Assembly (NCBI RefSeq): GCF_002920895.1
Contig: NZ_PQVG01000001.1
Location: 372,001 to 436,000 of the forward strand
Origin: Flavobacterium alvei
GTDB taxonomy: Bacteria; Bacteroidota; Bacteroidia; Flavobacteriales; Flavobacteriaceae
Length of the DNA stretch: 64,000 nt
Direction of reading: 5' to 3'
How positions within the stretch are numbered: the first letter of the stretch is position 1; every line of letters starts with the position of its first letter. The notes under the pieces were generated by a model. It worked only from the letters and a program-made list of their open reading frames with translations, was not told where the DNA came from and searched no databases. Made by a program: the position numbers and the translations under genes. This document shows, one piece after another, positions 49,701-58,729 of the stretch.

Positions 49701-49966
49701 CTCACGTAATTGACAAAACATTTGTTAGATTGCGTTCTGTAGCGTTGACTTATAATTTCCCTTCTACTGTAATTAAAAGAATGGGACTTCAAAATGCTTC
49801 ATTCAGTGTTTATGGTAAAAATCTAGCTCTTTGGACACCTGCTGAAAATCCTTATATTGATCCTGAGTTATCTACATTTGGAACAGGATTATTAAGTGAG
49901 CAAGGAGAATTTGGTGCAAACCCAACTCAAAGAACTTATGGTGCTAGCATTAAACTAACATTTTAA
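46772..49966 (+). CDS. SusC/RagA-family TonB-linked outer membrane transporter
   Basis: The 1064-residue protein has a signal peptide (LVLLLVLVAQITFAQ-like) and a CarboxypepD_reg domain (about 25-100: SGVVSDNTGMPLPGVSVLVK). A TonB-dependent plug follows (VVVTAFGQKKQKRAVASAT, SPLYVVDGSPI, IETMTVLKGAAAAALYGSRA), then a long barrel ending in GASIKLTF. SusC proteins import oligomers through the outer membrane with TonB energy, with SusD as a lid. The SusD gene follows after 12 bp. Lack of nearby glycan enzymes and presence of a protease suggest peptides as cargo. Confidence 0.93.
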   Translation: MKLKFNGILVLLLVLVAQITFAQERAVSGVVSDNTGMPLPGVSVLVKGTKTGTQTDFDGKYSIKATSSQVLIFSYVGMKTHEAKASSATVNVKMESTAVELEGVVVTAFGQKKQKRAVASATSVVSAKDLTEVTNTNVFESLSGKVAGVDITAPAQVGASSKVIIRGYNTISGNTSPLYVVDGSPIVNSSASGTGNTRSYDSGNGIGDIDPNNIETMTVLKGAAAAALYGSRASNGVIVITTKSAKNKSKLNVEIMTSTDFAEVARIPHLQNDFGQGWSGHSWSSWSGSPNTASNENGSWGPAFNGEVRLWGAIINSGQQIKPYVALENNVKDFFELGNTFTNDVRVSGGGEKSNFSLYFSDVKSDGIVPTDADLYKRRTLAMNGGITEGKMTIKGTINYVKKDQNVVNTGQGADAGEGNTLSQELLQVPRDISIVDLEDYTNNPYNTNSNYFSPYTNNPYWSVKENATIVNGNRFYGNAYFSYKIDDHFSASYQIGGDYSSEDVKSYGAVVKFLPGSAQALAGANEVVGGVTESTRERLEFDNNVILNYSNTFAEDFGLNAFVGFNANQRKSSSLFAQITNLDIPNFYELSNSSIKPVVGQANSERKSYSVFASFETSYKNFLYLTLTGRNDWTSTLPIGNNSYFYPSAALSGIVLDTPDTFLKLRASYAQLGNDTDPYRTESAMIPGNSALGFGNILLPIGGVNGYEFSGLLGNSELKPEMTTEYEVGFESNFFKKRVNLDVALYDKSTADLLVNRPLPTSTGYTSQVANIADINNKGIEVSLNLVPIRTENFTWDFTTTFTKNISEVTDIKGESTKQLLASNYGVTFNAVEGEPLGVFAVKMPLKNDEGKYIVDAATGFYKVSDDEQIIGTSQRDFVMGFNSRMTYKNLVFTFGVDWKQGGEMYSYTKRLSHFTGNGIETTYNDRNTFIIPNSVVEVVNSAGVVTGYAENTKAVGLEDVTDFYNTSNNPGIENTHVIDKTFVRLRSVALTYNFPSTVIKRMGLQNASFSVYGKNLALWTPAENPYIDPELSTFGTGLLSEQGEFGANPTQRTYGASIKLTF

Positions 49967-49978
49967 AAAAGAAACAAA

Positions 49979-51412
49979 ATGAAAAAATTCATAATTAGTA
50001 TATTAGTTTTATCTGCTACCTTCGTAGGATGTAGTTCAGATTTAGATATCAATAGGGATCCAGATTCACTTGACCCGTCAAGAGCACCTTTATCTGCTCA
50101 ATTACCAGCAGGAATCACAGGAATCATTGGTTCAGAAGGAGCTTCCTTTGCTATCATTGGAGGAATGTGGTCTCAATATTGGACGCAAAGTAATGCAGCC
50201 AATCAGTACAAACAAATTGACAATTATTCCATTAGTACTTCAGACTACAATGGAGTTTGGAATGGAATGTATGATGGTTTAGGAGATATCAGAAACGTAA
50301 AAAGAAGAGCTTTAGCTGAAGGAAATTGGAACTATTATTTAATAGCTACAACCTTAGAAGTTCAAGCTTCACAAGTTCTTACCGATTTCTATGGTAGCAT
50401 TCCTTATAAAGAAGCAAATAATTCTTCAATATTAGAGCCTAAATTCAATACAGGAGAAGAAGTTTACACTTATATGATCGAAGATTTGAATGATGCACTA
50501 TCTAAACCTTTAGCAGCTTCTAAAGGTGATGTTCCTGGTAAAGACGATTTAATATTTCAAGGTAATATGGCAAACTGGACAAAATTTGCTAATACATTAA
50601 AATTAAAAATCTTTATGCGTCAAAACTATAGTTCAAGAAAAGCAATAGCCGATGCAGGTATTCAGCAAATGATTGCAGCTGGAACTCAATTCTTAACTGT
50701 GGATGCAGGTATGGCTCAATTTACTGATGCTCCTGACCAAAGTAATCCATTGTATGAGTACAACAACAGAAAGTTAAATGTTGCTACAAACTTGAGAATG
50801 AGTACTACTTTAGCTTCTTTCTTTGATGCCAATTTAGACACTAGAAAAGCAAAATATTACTTAGCAGGAAATTCTCTTAACCAAGGAGATTACAATAGTA
50901 CTGCTGGTGCTGGAACAATTGCAATTGTAAGTCTTTCTCCAACGACTCCTGCTCTTTTAATGAGCAAAGAAGAAAGTTTGTTTTTACAAGCAGAGGCTAT
51001 GGAAAGATACAACGGTGGAACTGGAGCTAAAGCATTATATGATGCAGCTGTTAACGCCAATTTCACAAGATACGGTTTATCTGGAGCATTATTTGTAGCA
51101 GGACCTTATGCTTACCCAACTGCTGGAACTCTTGAAAACAAAATTGAAGCCATCATTGTTCAAAAATGGATTGCTAGCTTTCCAGGAAATGGTTTTGAAG
51201 CCTTCTTTGAAAAAAACAGAACCGGTTATCCAAAAACTTCTGCCGTAGCACAAAATGCTGGTAGTTATGTTCCAGGACAAATAGTTTATGCAAAAAACGG
51301 AACTACTGCTGGTCTATTCCCAAGAAGAATAGCTTATCCTCTTTCTGAGAGAAATGCAAATCCTAATGTACCTACATTAGTACCAATAACAACCCCAGTT
51401 TGGTGGGATTAA
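49979..51412 (+). CDS. SusD/RagB-family outer membrane lipoprotein
   Basis: The 477-residue protein has a lipoprotein signal with Cys18 (SATFVGCSSDLDIN), the acidic residues after Cys being compatible with surface export. The SusD-like alpha-helical TPR scaffold is recognisable from ATTLEVQASQVLTDFYGSIP, FANTLKLKIFMRQNY and KEESLFLQAEAMERY. It is the substrate-binding lid for the SusC partner upstream. It belongs to the SusD-like_2 (RagB-type) group by its motifs, which in studied cases includes peptide binders. Confidence 0.92.
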   Translation: MKKFIISILVLSATFVGCSSDLDINRDPDSLDPSRAPLSAQLPAGITGIIGSEGASFAIIGGMWSQYWTQSNAANQYKQIDNYSISTSDYNGVWNGMYDGLGDIRNVKRRALAEGNWNYYLIATTLEVQASQVLTDFYGSIPYKEANNSSILEPKFNTGEEVYTYMIEDLNDALSKPLAASKGDVPGKDDLIFQGNMANWTKFANTLKLKIFMRQNYSSRKAIADAGIQQMIAAGTQFLTVDAGMAQFTDAPDQSNPLYEYNNRKLNVATNLRMSTTLASFFDANLDTRKAKYYLAGNSLNQGDYNSTAGAGTIAIVSLSPTTPALLMSKEESLFLQAEAMERYNGGTGAKALYDAAVNANFTRYGLSGALFVAGPYAYPTAGTLENKIEAIIVQKWIASFPGNGFEAFFEKNRTGYPKTSAVAQNAGSYVPGQIVYAKNGTTAGLFPRRIAYPLSERNANPNVPTLVPITTPVWWD

Positions 51413-51423
51413 AACTTAATATT

Positions 51424-52161
51424 ATGAAGAAAATAATCATAGCCCTTTTAATTTCAAGCTCATTTTTTACAGCTTGTACCACGGATGATACTGCAAATGT
51501 ATCCAAAGTTACCTATTTCCCTATTTTCACAATATTAGGACCAAATCCTTATTTTGTGGCTGCTGGAACTCCTTATACTGATCCAGGAGCAATTGCTAAA
51601 GCTGGCGAAACTGTAATCCCTCATACTACAGCAGCAGCTGGTAAATATAGAGGAACTGCAACCTTAGACACTAGTAAATCTGATGAATACGCTGTAACCT
51701 ACAGCGCTACAAATTCGGATGGATTTGTTGGTACAGGGTCTAGAAAAGTAATTGTTTGGAAAAATGGTAACTTAGTAAATAGTATAGAAGGTATTTATAC
51801 TTGTACAATTGCAAGAAACGGAGCAACACCAGGTGCATCTTATATCAATATTAAATATATTTATATATGGAAAAACGCAGATGGAACTTATCAAATTTCT
51901 GATGCATTTGGAGGTTGGTATGAATATGGTAGAGCTTTAGGAGTTGGCTACATCACTCCTGGAGGAAAAATCAACGCTGTTGATATCCCTACAAATTCAT
52001 TTACTTTCCCAGGAACATTGACCAATACTGGATTTGGTGGTACTGCAAAAATCACTGACTTAACAGTAAATGCAACCACAAAAACTTTAGTATTAACCTG
52101 CTCTTGGCTTGCACCAACAGCATATACATTCGTTGCTACACTTAAACAAGTTCAACTCTAA
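51424..52161 (+). CDS. surface lipoprotein of the SusCD operon (Ig-like, BT_2262-type)
   Basis: Taking the ATG at 51424 the protein has 245 residues with a lipobox (SSSFFTACTTDD, Cys18). An Ig-like DUF5011-type stretch (GPNPYFVAAGTPYTDPGAIA, YAVTYSATNSDGFVGTGSRK) is followed by a C-terminal beta domain (SDAFGGWYEYGRALGVGYI). Such lipoproteins accompany SusCD pairs of the type found at BT2261-2264 in Bacteroides thetaiotaomicron, as far as I recall. It likely binds substrate at the surface. It lies 11 bp after susD. Confidence 0.78.
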   Translation: MKKIIIALLISSSFFTACTTDDTANVSKVTYFPIFTILGPNPYFVAAGTPYTDPGAIAKAGETVIPHTTAAAGKYRGTATLDTSKSDEYAVTYSATNSDGFVGTGSRKVIVWKNGNLVNSIEGIYTCTIARNGATPGASYINIKYIYIWKNADGTYQISDAFGGWYEYGRALGVGYITPGGKINAVDIPTNSFTFPGTLTNTGFGGTAKITDLTVNATTKTLVLTCSWLAPTAYTFVATLKQVQL

Positions 52162-52171
52162 AACAATAAAG

Positions 52172-52678
52172 ATGAAATTAATAAAAAACAACATTATAAA
52201 AGTACTTTTTGGTATTCTTATTTTCGCTACAGTATCATCTTGTGATGAGGTTGCCGATACAAATCCAGGAGGAACTACTACAAAAGATTTTGCTGGTGAC
52301 TGGTTCATTTCTTTAAAAGACAGTGATGGCAAAGATGTGGGAGGTGGAGATTTCTACCTACACCATACTTATAACACTGCAGCAAATGACAATACAATGT
52401 GGATCGATGACGAGAAACATGGCTATTGGATTAAATGTAAAATGACTATAAATTTAGCTGACGGAACCTTCTCGGCAACTAATGCAGACAACGCTAATGA
52501 TCCTGGAACTAAAGTGACCATTACAGAAGGTAAAATTGAAAAAGGTGCAGGACTTTCAAAAGCAGGTCATAAAGTAGATAAAATCACTTTTACAGCACAC
52601 TTTAGTTATGACCCAGCTGGATATAACATCATCCATACTGGTCATAAAAGAACTGGTTTCTTAGAAGACGAATACTAG
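52172..52678 (+). CDS. surface lipoprotein with Lipid_bd-type domain
   Basis: The ATG at 52172 gives 168 residues and a lipoprotein signal ending FATVSSCDEVAD (Cys24). The mature part (FAGDWFISLKDSDGKDVGGG, TMWIDDEKHGYWIKCKMTIN, FTAHFSYDPAGYNIIHTGHK) resembles the putative lipid-binding, calycin-like family often encoded last in SusCD operons. Ligand unknown. It starts 10 bp after the previous gene and is followed by a strong terminator, so it closes the four-gene operon. Confidence 0.75.
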   Translation: MKLIKNNIIKVLFGILIFATVSSCDEVADTNPGGTTTKDFAGDWFISLKDSDGKDVGGGDFYLHHTYNTAANDNTMWIDDEKHGYWIKCKMTINLADGTFSATNADNANDPGTKVTITEGKIEKGAGLSKAGHKVDKITFTAHFSYDPAGYNIIHTGHKRTGFLEDEY

Positions 52679-52697
52679 TTTTCTTTTGCTAATTACA

Positions 52698-52731
52698 AAA
52701 ACCATCACGCTTAGCGTGGTGGTTTTTTTTT
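52698..52731 (+). terminator. terminator after the SusCD operon
   Basis: ACCATCACGC (52701-52710) pairs with GCGTGGTGGT (52714-52723), with one G-U pair, and a T-tract follows directly. Confidence 0.88.
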
Positions 52732-52774
52732 CACAAAATGTAAAGTAAATCATCGTTAAATAAACATAATTACT

Positions 52775-52782
52775 TACATTTG
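52775..52782 (+). promoter_or_regulatory. candidate -7 box of the metalloprotease gene
   Basis: TACATTTG fits TAnnTTTG 30 bases before the ATG at 52812. No TTG is at the best -33 distance (GTT occurs there instead). Confidence 0.4.
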
Positions 52783-52811
52783 GATAGATTACTTAAAATT
52801 TTTAAAACTAA

Positions 52812-55502
52812 ATGAAAAAAATTATACTAACCACCGCTCTATGCCTTTTTACGTTTTTAGTAAAAGCACAAACTGACACTTTTTGGAAAAAAATAAATCC
52901 AAAAAACAGTTCATCAATACTAAAGAATAAAGAAGAAAATATTCCAGATGACTTGCAAGTTTATCAATTAGATGAAGCTAGTATGAAAAACACATTGAGT
53001 CAAATCCAAAATAAAACGCCTCAAGAAAGTGTTGAAATTAGCCTTCCAAATGCCGATGGCAATTTAGATAAATACTTAGTTCGTGAATCATCCAATTTTG
53101 CTCCAGAATTACAAGCCAAATATCCAGAAATAAGATCATATGTAGGAGTAGGAATCTCAGATCGAACTGCTACTGCCTATTTTAGCTATTCCCCAAAAGG
53201 AATACAAACTATGGTTATTAGAGCAGATAAAGACTCTGAATTTTTAGAATCCTATTCAAAAACAAAAGCTGTTTATAAATTAATTACTTCAAAAAATCGT
53301 TCAACAATCACTTCATCCATTCCTTGTTCGACAGAAGACGTTGCATTAAACACACAATTACAAAATAAAGCGAGTAAAATTAAAGCCAACGACAAAGTAT
53401 TTCGAACTTTCCGTATTGCGTTATCTTGTAATGCCGAATACACAAACTATTATGGAGGAACTGTAGCAGCTGCACTCGCAGGAATGAACGCTAGTATGAC
53501 TAGAATCAATGGAATTATTGGTAAAGATCTAGCAGTTAAATTTGAAATTATCGCTAATAATGATTTATTAATTTATCTAGACCCAGCAACAGACCCATAT
53601 TCAGATTCCGCTACTGGTGCAGATAATGCCAATGGAGCAACCTGGAATTTAGAGTTACAAAATAATTTAACCACTACTATTGGACATGCAAATTATGATA
53701 TTGGACATTTACTAAGTGGAACTGGTGGTGGTGGAAATGCAGGCTGCATCGGTTGTATATGTACCAATCCTACCCCAAGTAATCCATACGGAAAAGGCAG
53801 TGGTTGGTCGGCTCCTAGTAACAACAATCCCGAAGGTCCAAACTTTGACATAGATGTGGTTGCACACGAAATAGGACATCAGCTAGGTGGAAACCATACA
53901 TTTTCTTTTAAAGTGGAAGGCAGAGGCGCCAATATTGAACCCGGAAGTGGCTCTACAATTATGGGTTACGCAGGAGTAGTAAGTCCATCAACACTTAACA
54001 TTCAAGCCCATTCTGATGACTATTATAGTGTAAATAGTGTACAACAAATTCAGGCTAATCTAACTTCTAAAAGTTGTTCAACTAATACTCCAATCACTAA
54101 TAGTCCACCAATTATAAATGCAGGATTAGATTATACTATTCCAAAAGGAACTGCATTTATATTAAAAGGAACTGGTTCAGATCCTAATGGAGATACCATT
54201 ACTTATACTTGGGAAGAAGCAGACAACGCAGTTACATCAATTGATGCAAATAGTATTTGTTATCCAACAAAAGTAGATGGTCCACTTTTTAGATCTTTAA
54301 AACCTAGTAGTTCTCCCATAAGATATATGCCTGCTTTAAGTGATGTTTTAGCCAATACATTAACAACAAAATGGGAATCAGTTTCCAATGTAGAAAGAAC
54401 CCTAAATTTCTTTTTAACAGGAAGAGATAATGCAGCCTACGGAACTTCTCAGAATAACTCTGATGATATGAACGTAAACGTAAGTGGAACTATTGGCCCA
54501 TTTGCAGTAACTTCACAAAACACTGAAAACATTGGTTGGACCAAAGGAGGAAGCCAAACTATTACTTGGAGTGTAAATGGCTCCGAATCTTTACCTGGCG
54601 CATCAAATGTGAATATAAAACTATCAACAGATGGTGGCTTAACATTCCCTATAACATTAGCTTCAAATACTCCTAATGATGGTACAGAAACAATAACTGC
54701 TCCAAACCTATCGGCAACAAATTGCAGATTATTAATTGAACCAACTGCCAATATATTTTATGCAGTTAACTCCAAAGTATTTGCTGTTGGCTATTCTGTA
54801 ACTTCTGAATGTAACACATACAACTTTACTACTCCAGTCGCAATTCCTGATGGCCCAGCAACTTATACAACAAGAACAATTAATGTTCCGGCATCATCTG
54901 CATCAATTGTAGATGTTAATGTAGGAATTGGAATTCAACATGCTTTTATGTCAGATGTTGAAATAGAAATTGTAAGTCCACAAGCTACAACTGTAGTAAT
55001 ACAAAAAAGTAGTTGTGGAACAAATTTAAATATTAATTATGACGATTCAGGAAACGCTATTAGTTGTACATCAACAACATTACAAAATGTTATACCAAAA
55101 CAAAGTCTAAGCGCCTTTAATGGTCAAAACCCATCAAACACTTGGACATTGAGATTCCGTGATGCAAGTAGTGGTGGTTCAGGAACATTAAATACAGCTT
55201 CCATAACTATTTGTACGAAAACATATGTTGCATTAGGAACAAACGACTTGTATTTAACTAATTTTGAAATGTACCCAAATCCAAGTAAAGGCCAATTTAA
55301 CATTCAATTTTCAAGTCAATCTAAAAACGATATTAAGGTTTTAGTTCACGATTTATTGGGTAGAAAAGTTTTTGAAAACAAATACAAGAATAACTCTTCC
55401 TTTAATGAAGACATCCAATTAAAAAATGTAACCTCAGGCATTTACTTACTTACAGTTGTTGATGGAGATAGAAAAGAAGAAAGAAAAATAATAATTGAAT
55501 AA
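52812..55502 (+). CDS. secreted zinc metalloprotease with P-domain and T9SS sorting tail
   Basis: The 896-residue protein has a signal peptide (LTTALCLFTFLVKAQ-type), a propeptide and a reprolysin-like catalytic domain. The zinc site is HEIGHQLGGNH (His352, Glu353, His356, His362), followed by the Met-turn region STIMGYAG. A PKD/Ig-like segment follows from about residue 430, a proprotein-convertase P-domain at about 665-805, and the type IX C-terminal sorting domain (FEMYPNPSKGQFNIQF to the end). It should be exported by T9SS and degrade proteins outside the cell. It follows the SusCD operon, to which it may supply peptides. Confidence 0.92.
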   Translation: MKKIILTTALCLFTFLVKAQTDTFWKKINPKNSSSILKNKEENIPDDLQVYQLDEASMKNTLSQIQNKTPQESVEISLPNADGNLDKYLVRESSNFAPELQAKYPEIRSYVGVGISDRTATAYFSYSPKGIQTMVIRADKDSEFLESYSKTKAVYKLITSKNRSTITSSIPCSTEDVALNTQLQNKASKIKANDKVFRTFRIALSCNAEYTNYYGGTVAAALAGMNASMTRINGIIGKDLAVKFEIIANNDLLIYLDPATDPYSDSATGADNANGATWNLELQNNLTTTIGHANYDIGHLLSGTGGGGNAGCIGCICTNPTPSNPYGKGSGWSAPSNNNPEGPNFDIDVVAHEIGHQLGGNHTFSFKVEGRGANIEPGSGSTIMGYAGVVSPSTLNIQAHSDDYYSVNSVQQIQANLTSKSCSTNTPITNSPPIINAGLDYTIPKGTAFILKGTGSDPNGDTITYTWEEADNAVTSIDANSICYPTKVDGPLFRSLKPSSSPIRYMPALSDVLANTLTTKWESVSNVERTLNFFLTGRDNAAYGTSQNNSDDMNVNVSGTIGPFAVTSQNTENIGWTKGGSQTITWSVNGSESLPGASNVNIKLSTDGGLTFPITLASNTPNDGTETITAPNLSATNCRLLIEPTANIFYAVNSKVFAVGYSVTSECNTYNFTTPVAIPDGPATYTTRTINVPASSASIVDVNVGIGIQHAFMSDVEIEIVSPQATTVVIQKSSCGTNLNINYDDSGNAISCTSTTLQNVIPKQSLSAFNGQNPSNTWTLRFRDASSGGSGTLNTASITICTKTYVALGTNDLYLTNFEMYPNPSKGQFNIQFSSQSKNDIKVLVHDLLGRKVFENKYKNNSSFNEDIQLKNVTSGIYLLTVVDGDRKEERKIIIE

Positions 55503-55518
55503 TTAAGACACTAAATTT

Positions 55519-55554
55519 TAAAAAAGGGTAACACTAAAAATGTTACCCTTTTTT
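55519..55554 (+). terminator. terminator after the metalloprotease gene
   Basis: AAAAAGGGTAAC (55521-55532) and GTTACCCTTTTTT (55542-55554) form a long perfect stem around a 9-base loop, with a terminal T-tract. Confidence 0.9.
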
Positions 55555-55600
55555 ATTGGTTGAAAATAAAAAATTTAGATTCTCGAAATATAAAAAAACC

Positions 55601-55608
55601 TATCTTTG
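55601..55608 (+). promoter_or_regulatory. candidate -7 box directly before rlmB
   Basis: TATCTTTG is identical to the box before the PHP phosphatase gene and ends four bases before the ATG at 55613, again suggesting a leaderless transcript. Confidence 0.4.
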
Positions 55609-55612
55609 CCCA

Positions 55613-56347
55613 ATGGAAAAAGAACATTTAATATTCGGAATAAGAGCCATTATTGAGGCTATTCAAGCAGGAAAAGAAGTCGATAAAGTATTTATACAAA
55701 AAGAAATATCAGGCGAATTGATGAAAGACTTGATGAAAGTAATGAAACGTGCCAACGTAAATTTCTCTTATGTTCCTGTCGAAAAATTAAATCGTTTGAC
55801 TCCAAACAACCATCAAGGAGCAGTAGCATCCATTTCTCCAATAGGTTTTATTGACTTAGAACACTTAGTCGATGCTACGCTTGAATCTGGAAAAACACCT
55901 TTGTTTTTGATTCTAGATCAAATATCAGATGCTCGAAATTTTGGAGCTATTATTAGAACTGCTGAATGTACAGGTGTGAACGGAATTATTGTTCAAAAAG
56001 CAGGTTCCGCTCCAGTAAATGGAGATACTGTTAAAACTTCGGCTGGTGCAGTCTTTAATGTACCTATTTGCAAAGTAGAACATATCAAAGATGCTATTTT
56101 CTATTTACAAGGTTCAGGAATAAAAACCGTTGCAGCGACTGAAAAAACAGACCAAAATATTTATGATATTGCCTTAAATGAACCTGTTGCTATTATTATG
56201 GGTTCAGAAGATAGAGGAATTAATCCTTCTGTTCTTAAAATCGTAGATGAAAAAGCAAAATTACCTATGTTTGGAACCATTGGCTCACTAAATGTTTCCG
56301 TGGCTTGCGGAGCTTTTTTATACGAAGTCGTTAGACAAAGAAGTTAA
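55613..56347 (+). CDS. rlmB: 23S rRNA (guanosine-2'-O-)-methyltransferase, TrmH/RlmB type
   Basis: The ATG at 55613 yields 244 residues (MEKEHLIFGIRAIIEAIQAG). The N-terminal substrate-binding domain and the SPOUT knot are recognisable, with motifs DARNFGAIIRTAECTG, VAIIMGSEDRGINPSV and GSLNVSVACGAFLYEVVRQ. RlmB methylates G2251 (E. coli numbering) in the P-loop of 23S rRNA. An upstream extension of the frame overlaps the promoter-like box and is unlikely to be translated. The gene is convergent with the rhomboid gene. Confidence 0.9.
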   Translation: MEKEHLIFGIRAIIEAIQAGKEVDKVFIQKEISGELMKDLMKVMKRANVNFSYVPVEKLNRLTPNNHQGAVASISPIGFIDLEHLVDATLESGKTPLFLILDQISDARNFGAIIRTAECTGVNGIIVQKAGSAPVNGDTVKTSAGAVFNVPICKVEHIKDAIFYLQGSGIKTVAATEKTDQNIYDIALNEPVAIIMGSEDRGINPSVLKIVDEKAKLPMFGTIGSLNVSVACGAFLYEVVRQRS

Positions 56348-56380
56348 GTGTTTTTGATTTTAAGTAAAATATAAAACGAA

Positions 56381-57166
56381 TTAGAGCTCTGGTTTTGATT
56401 CGTTTTTTTCGCTTTCAACAATAGTATAATCTATAGGAAAATTTGAGAAATAGTTCGATTGTATTTCTTCGTCAGGTTCAACTTCTGGAAGATTTACAAA
56501 ATTGCCATTTTCATCAAATCGTTGCATAAACTTATCCTCCATTGGATTAAAATCTGGATGTTCCCAATCGTATTTGATTACTTTTTTGTATTCTGGAGTT
56601 TTGTAATATAACGAAAGTACAAAACCAGTAATCAATCCAGCCAAATGTCCTTCCCAAGAAATGGTCTCATCCACTTTTGGAAAAATATACCAAACCAATC
56701 CTCCATAAACAAGAATTACTGACAATGACAAAGCTACTAAACGGTAATATTGGGTTTGAATTCCTTTAAAAAAAATAAAACTCACCAAAACATAAATCAA
56801 ACTACTGGCTCCAATATGATAGGATTCACGACCAATAACCCAAGTAATTAACCCAGAAAACCAAATTCCATATACCAAAACTTTCAACGAAACATCCCGA
56901 TAAAAATAAATCAAAGCTGTAGTTAAAATAAAAAGCGGTACAGTATTACTAGCAATATGATTCAAATCGCCGTGCAAAAAAGGACTAAACAAAACCCCTT
57001 GAAAACCCGATAAAGTCCTTGGATAAATTCCGTGCTCGTCTAAATTTAAGTGAAACAAATTATCCAAATAAAAAATAAACCAATTCAACAGCATCATCAA
57101 TGTTGGAACAATCCAAACCGATGGCGTAAATTTAAAATGATTGAAATCTTCTATTTTTGGGTTCAA
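56381..57166 (-). CDS. rhomboid family intramembrane serine protease
   Basis: The 261-residue protein has about six membrane helices. HGDLNHIASNTVPLF, the catalytic-Ser loop HIGASSLIYVLV and the catalytic His in WEGHLAGLITGF are the rhomboid hallmarks. A soluble acidic C-terminal tail of about 60 residues follows. The frame starts at TTG (57164-57166), giving MNPKIEDFNHFKF; the next Met is at residue 24, within the first hydrophobic segment. It cleaves membrane proteins; targets unknown. Confidence 0.88.
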   Translation of the reverse strand: MNPKIEDFNHFKFTPSVWIVPTLMMLLNWFIFYLDNLFHLNLDEHGIYPRTLSGFQGVLFSPFLHGDLNHIASNTVPLFILTTALIYFYRDVSLKVLVYGIWFSGLITWVIGRESYHIGASSLIYVLVSFIFFKGIQTQYYRLVALSLSVILVYGGLVWYIFPKVDETISWEGHLAGLITGFVLSLYYKTPEYKKVIKYDWEHPDFNPMEDKFMQRFDENGNFVNLPEVEPDEEIQSNYFSNFPIDYTIVESEKNESKPEL

Positions 57167-57275
57167 GGTATTGTGTCTTAGGTTTTAGACTTTGACAATT
57201 AATAGTCAAAAACAGAACCAAACTAAAAGTAATGCTATTTTGTCAGAACTCTTAATCTGGTTGTTCGAGTATTTG

Positions 57276-57306
57276 TTGATTTAAAAGTACAAATAAACTA
57301 AATTTG
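57276..57306 (+). promoter_or_regulatory. promoter of rarA
   Basis: TTG (57276-57278) is followed after 20 bases by TAAATTTG (57299-57306), about 30 bases before the start codon. Confidence 0.55.
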
Positions 57307-57336
57307 TGATTCAAGAAATCAAAACTCTAAATTATT

Positions 57337-58614
57337 TTGGAAGCACCGCTAGCAGAACGCATTCGACCACAAAAATTAGAAGATTATATCAGTCAGTCGC
57401 ATTTAGTGGGGCCGAATGGTTCGTTGACGCAACAAATTGCCAAAGGAATCATTCCGTCATTGATTTTCTGGGGACCTCCCGGAACTGGAAAAACAACTTT
57501 GGCACAAATTATTGCTCAAGAATCGAAACGTCCTTTTTATATTCTGAGCGCCATTAATTCGGGAGTGAAAGATATTCGCGATGTGATTGAAAAAGCCAAA
57601 CAAAGTGGCGGACTTTTTACTTCCAAAAACCCCATTCTGTTTATCGATGAAATTCATCGCTTCAGCAAATCACAACAAGATTCTTTATTGGCCGCCGTCG
57701 AAAAAGGTTGGATAACATTAATAGGTGCCACTACCGAAAATCCAAGTTTTGAAGTAATTCCTGCATTATTATCTCGTTGTCAAGTCTATATTCTGAATGC
57801 GTTTACTAAAGATGATTTGGAAAGTTTATTGCATCGCGCTTTGAAAACGGACAATTATTTAAGTACAAAAAATATAAAACTCACCGAAACTGAAGCCTTA
57901 TTAAGACTTTCGGGTGGCGATGGACGCAAACTATTAAATATTTTCGAACTGGTCGTAAACGCTTCAGATGAAGACGAAATTTCAATCACAAACGATCGAG
58001 TTTTTGAATTGGTGCAACAAAACACGGTTTTGTATGACAAAAGTGGCGAACAACATTATGACATTGTTTCGGCTTTCATCAAATCGATACGTGGGAGTGA
58101 TCCTAATGGTGCCGTTTATTGGCTAGCCCGAATGATTGAAGGTGGCGAAGATGTAAAATTCATTGCCAGACGAATGCTCATTTTATCGAGCGAAGATATT
58201 GGAAATGCGAATCCAACCGCTTTTATTATGGCGAATAATACTTTTCAAGCCGTAACCACTATTGGCTATCCCGAAAGTAGAATTATTTTGAGTCAATGTG
58301 CCGTTTATTTAGCCACTTCACCCAAAAGCAATGCCTCGTATTTAGCCATTGGGAACGCTCAACAATTGGTTAAACAAACCGGAGATTTACCAGTTCCTAT
58401 TCATTTGCGAAATGCCCCAACCAAATTAATGAAAGAATTAGGTTATGGTGATGAATATAAATATTCGCATGATTATGCCAATAATTTTGCCGAGCAAGAG
58501 TTTCTTCCGGATGCTATAAAAGAAACGGTTCTTTACAATCCAGGCAACAATTCAAGAGAGAACAGCAACCGTGAATTTTTAAAGAACCGTTGGAAAGATA
58601 AATATGGATATTAG
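57337..58614 (+). CDS. rarA: replication-associated recombination protein A (AAA+ ATPase)
   Basis: The 425-residue protein ([20 protein letters not shown]) starts at TTG; a stop codon lies three codons upstream and no ATG is available, while the next residues match the family N-terminus. Walker A is [16 protein letters not shown], Walker [16 protein letters not shown], and the sensor region [11 protein letters not shown] is present. The C-terminal tetramerisation region includes [20 protein letters not shown]. RarA (MgsA) acts at stalled replication forks. Confidence 0.92.
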   Translation: MEAPLAERIRPQKLEDYISQSHLVGPNGSLTQQIAKGIIPSLIFWGPPGTGKTTLAQIIAQESKRPFYILSAINSGVKDIRDVIEKAKQSGGLFTSKNPILFIDEIHRFSKSQQDSLLAAVEKGWITLIGATTENPSFEVIPALLSRCQVYILNAFTKDDLESLLHRALKTDNYLSTKNIKLTETEALLRLSGGDGRKLLNIFELVVNASDEDEISITNDRVFELVQQNTVLYDKSGEQHYDIVSAFIKSIRGSDPNGAVYWLARMIEGGEDVKFIARRMLILSSEDIGNANPTAFIMANNTFQAVTTIGYPESRIILSQCAVYLATSPKSNASYLAIGNAQQLVKQTGDLPVPIHLRNAPTKLMKELGYGDEYKYSHDYANNFAEQEFLPDAIKETVLYNPGNNSRENSNREFLKNRWKDKYGY

Positions 58615-58672
58615 TTTCAGAAGGCAGATAGCAGAATAAAAAAAGAAGACAGACTAGATGTTTAACATTCTT

Positions 58673-58728
58673 AATCTGAAATCTGAAATCTGAAATCTGA
58701 AATCTGAAATCTGAAATCTGAAATCTGA
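58673..58728. repeat. eight tandem copies of a 7-bp repeat (AATCTGA)
   Basis: Eight perfect units fill 58673-58728, ending next to the stop codon (58730-58732) of the minus-strand gene. It lies between the ends of convergent genes, so variation in copy number would not change a reading frame unless translation ran past the stop. Confidence 0.95.
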
Positions 58729-58729
58729 A

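Noticed and set aside
58673..58728. Possible CRISPR array
   Set aside because: The units are 7 bp, perfectly contiguous and without spacers, and no cas genes are near. It is a simple tandem repeat.
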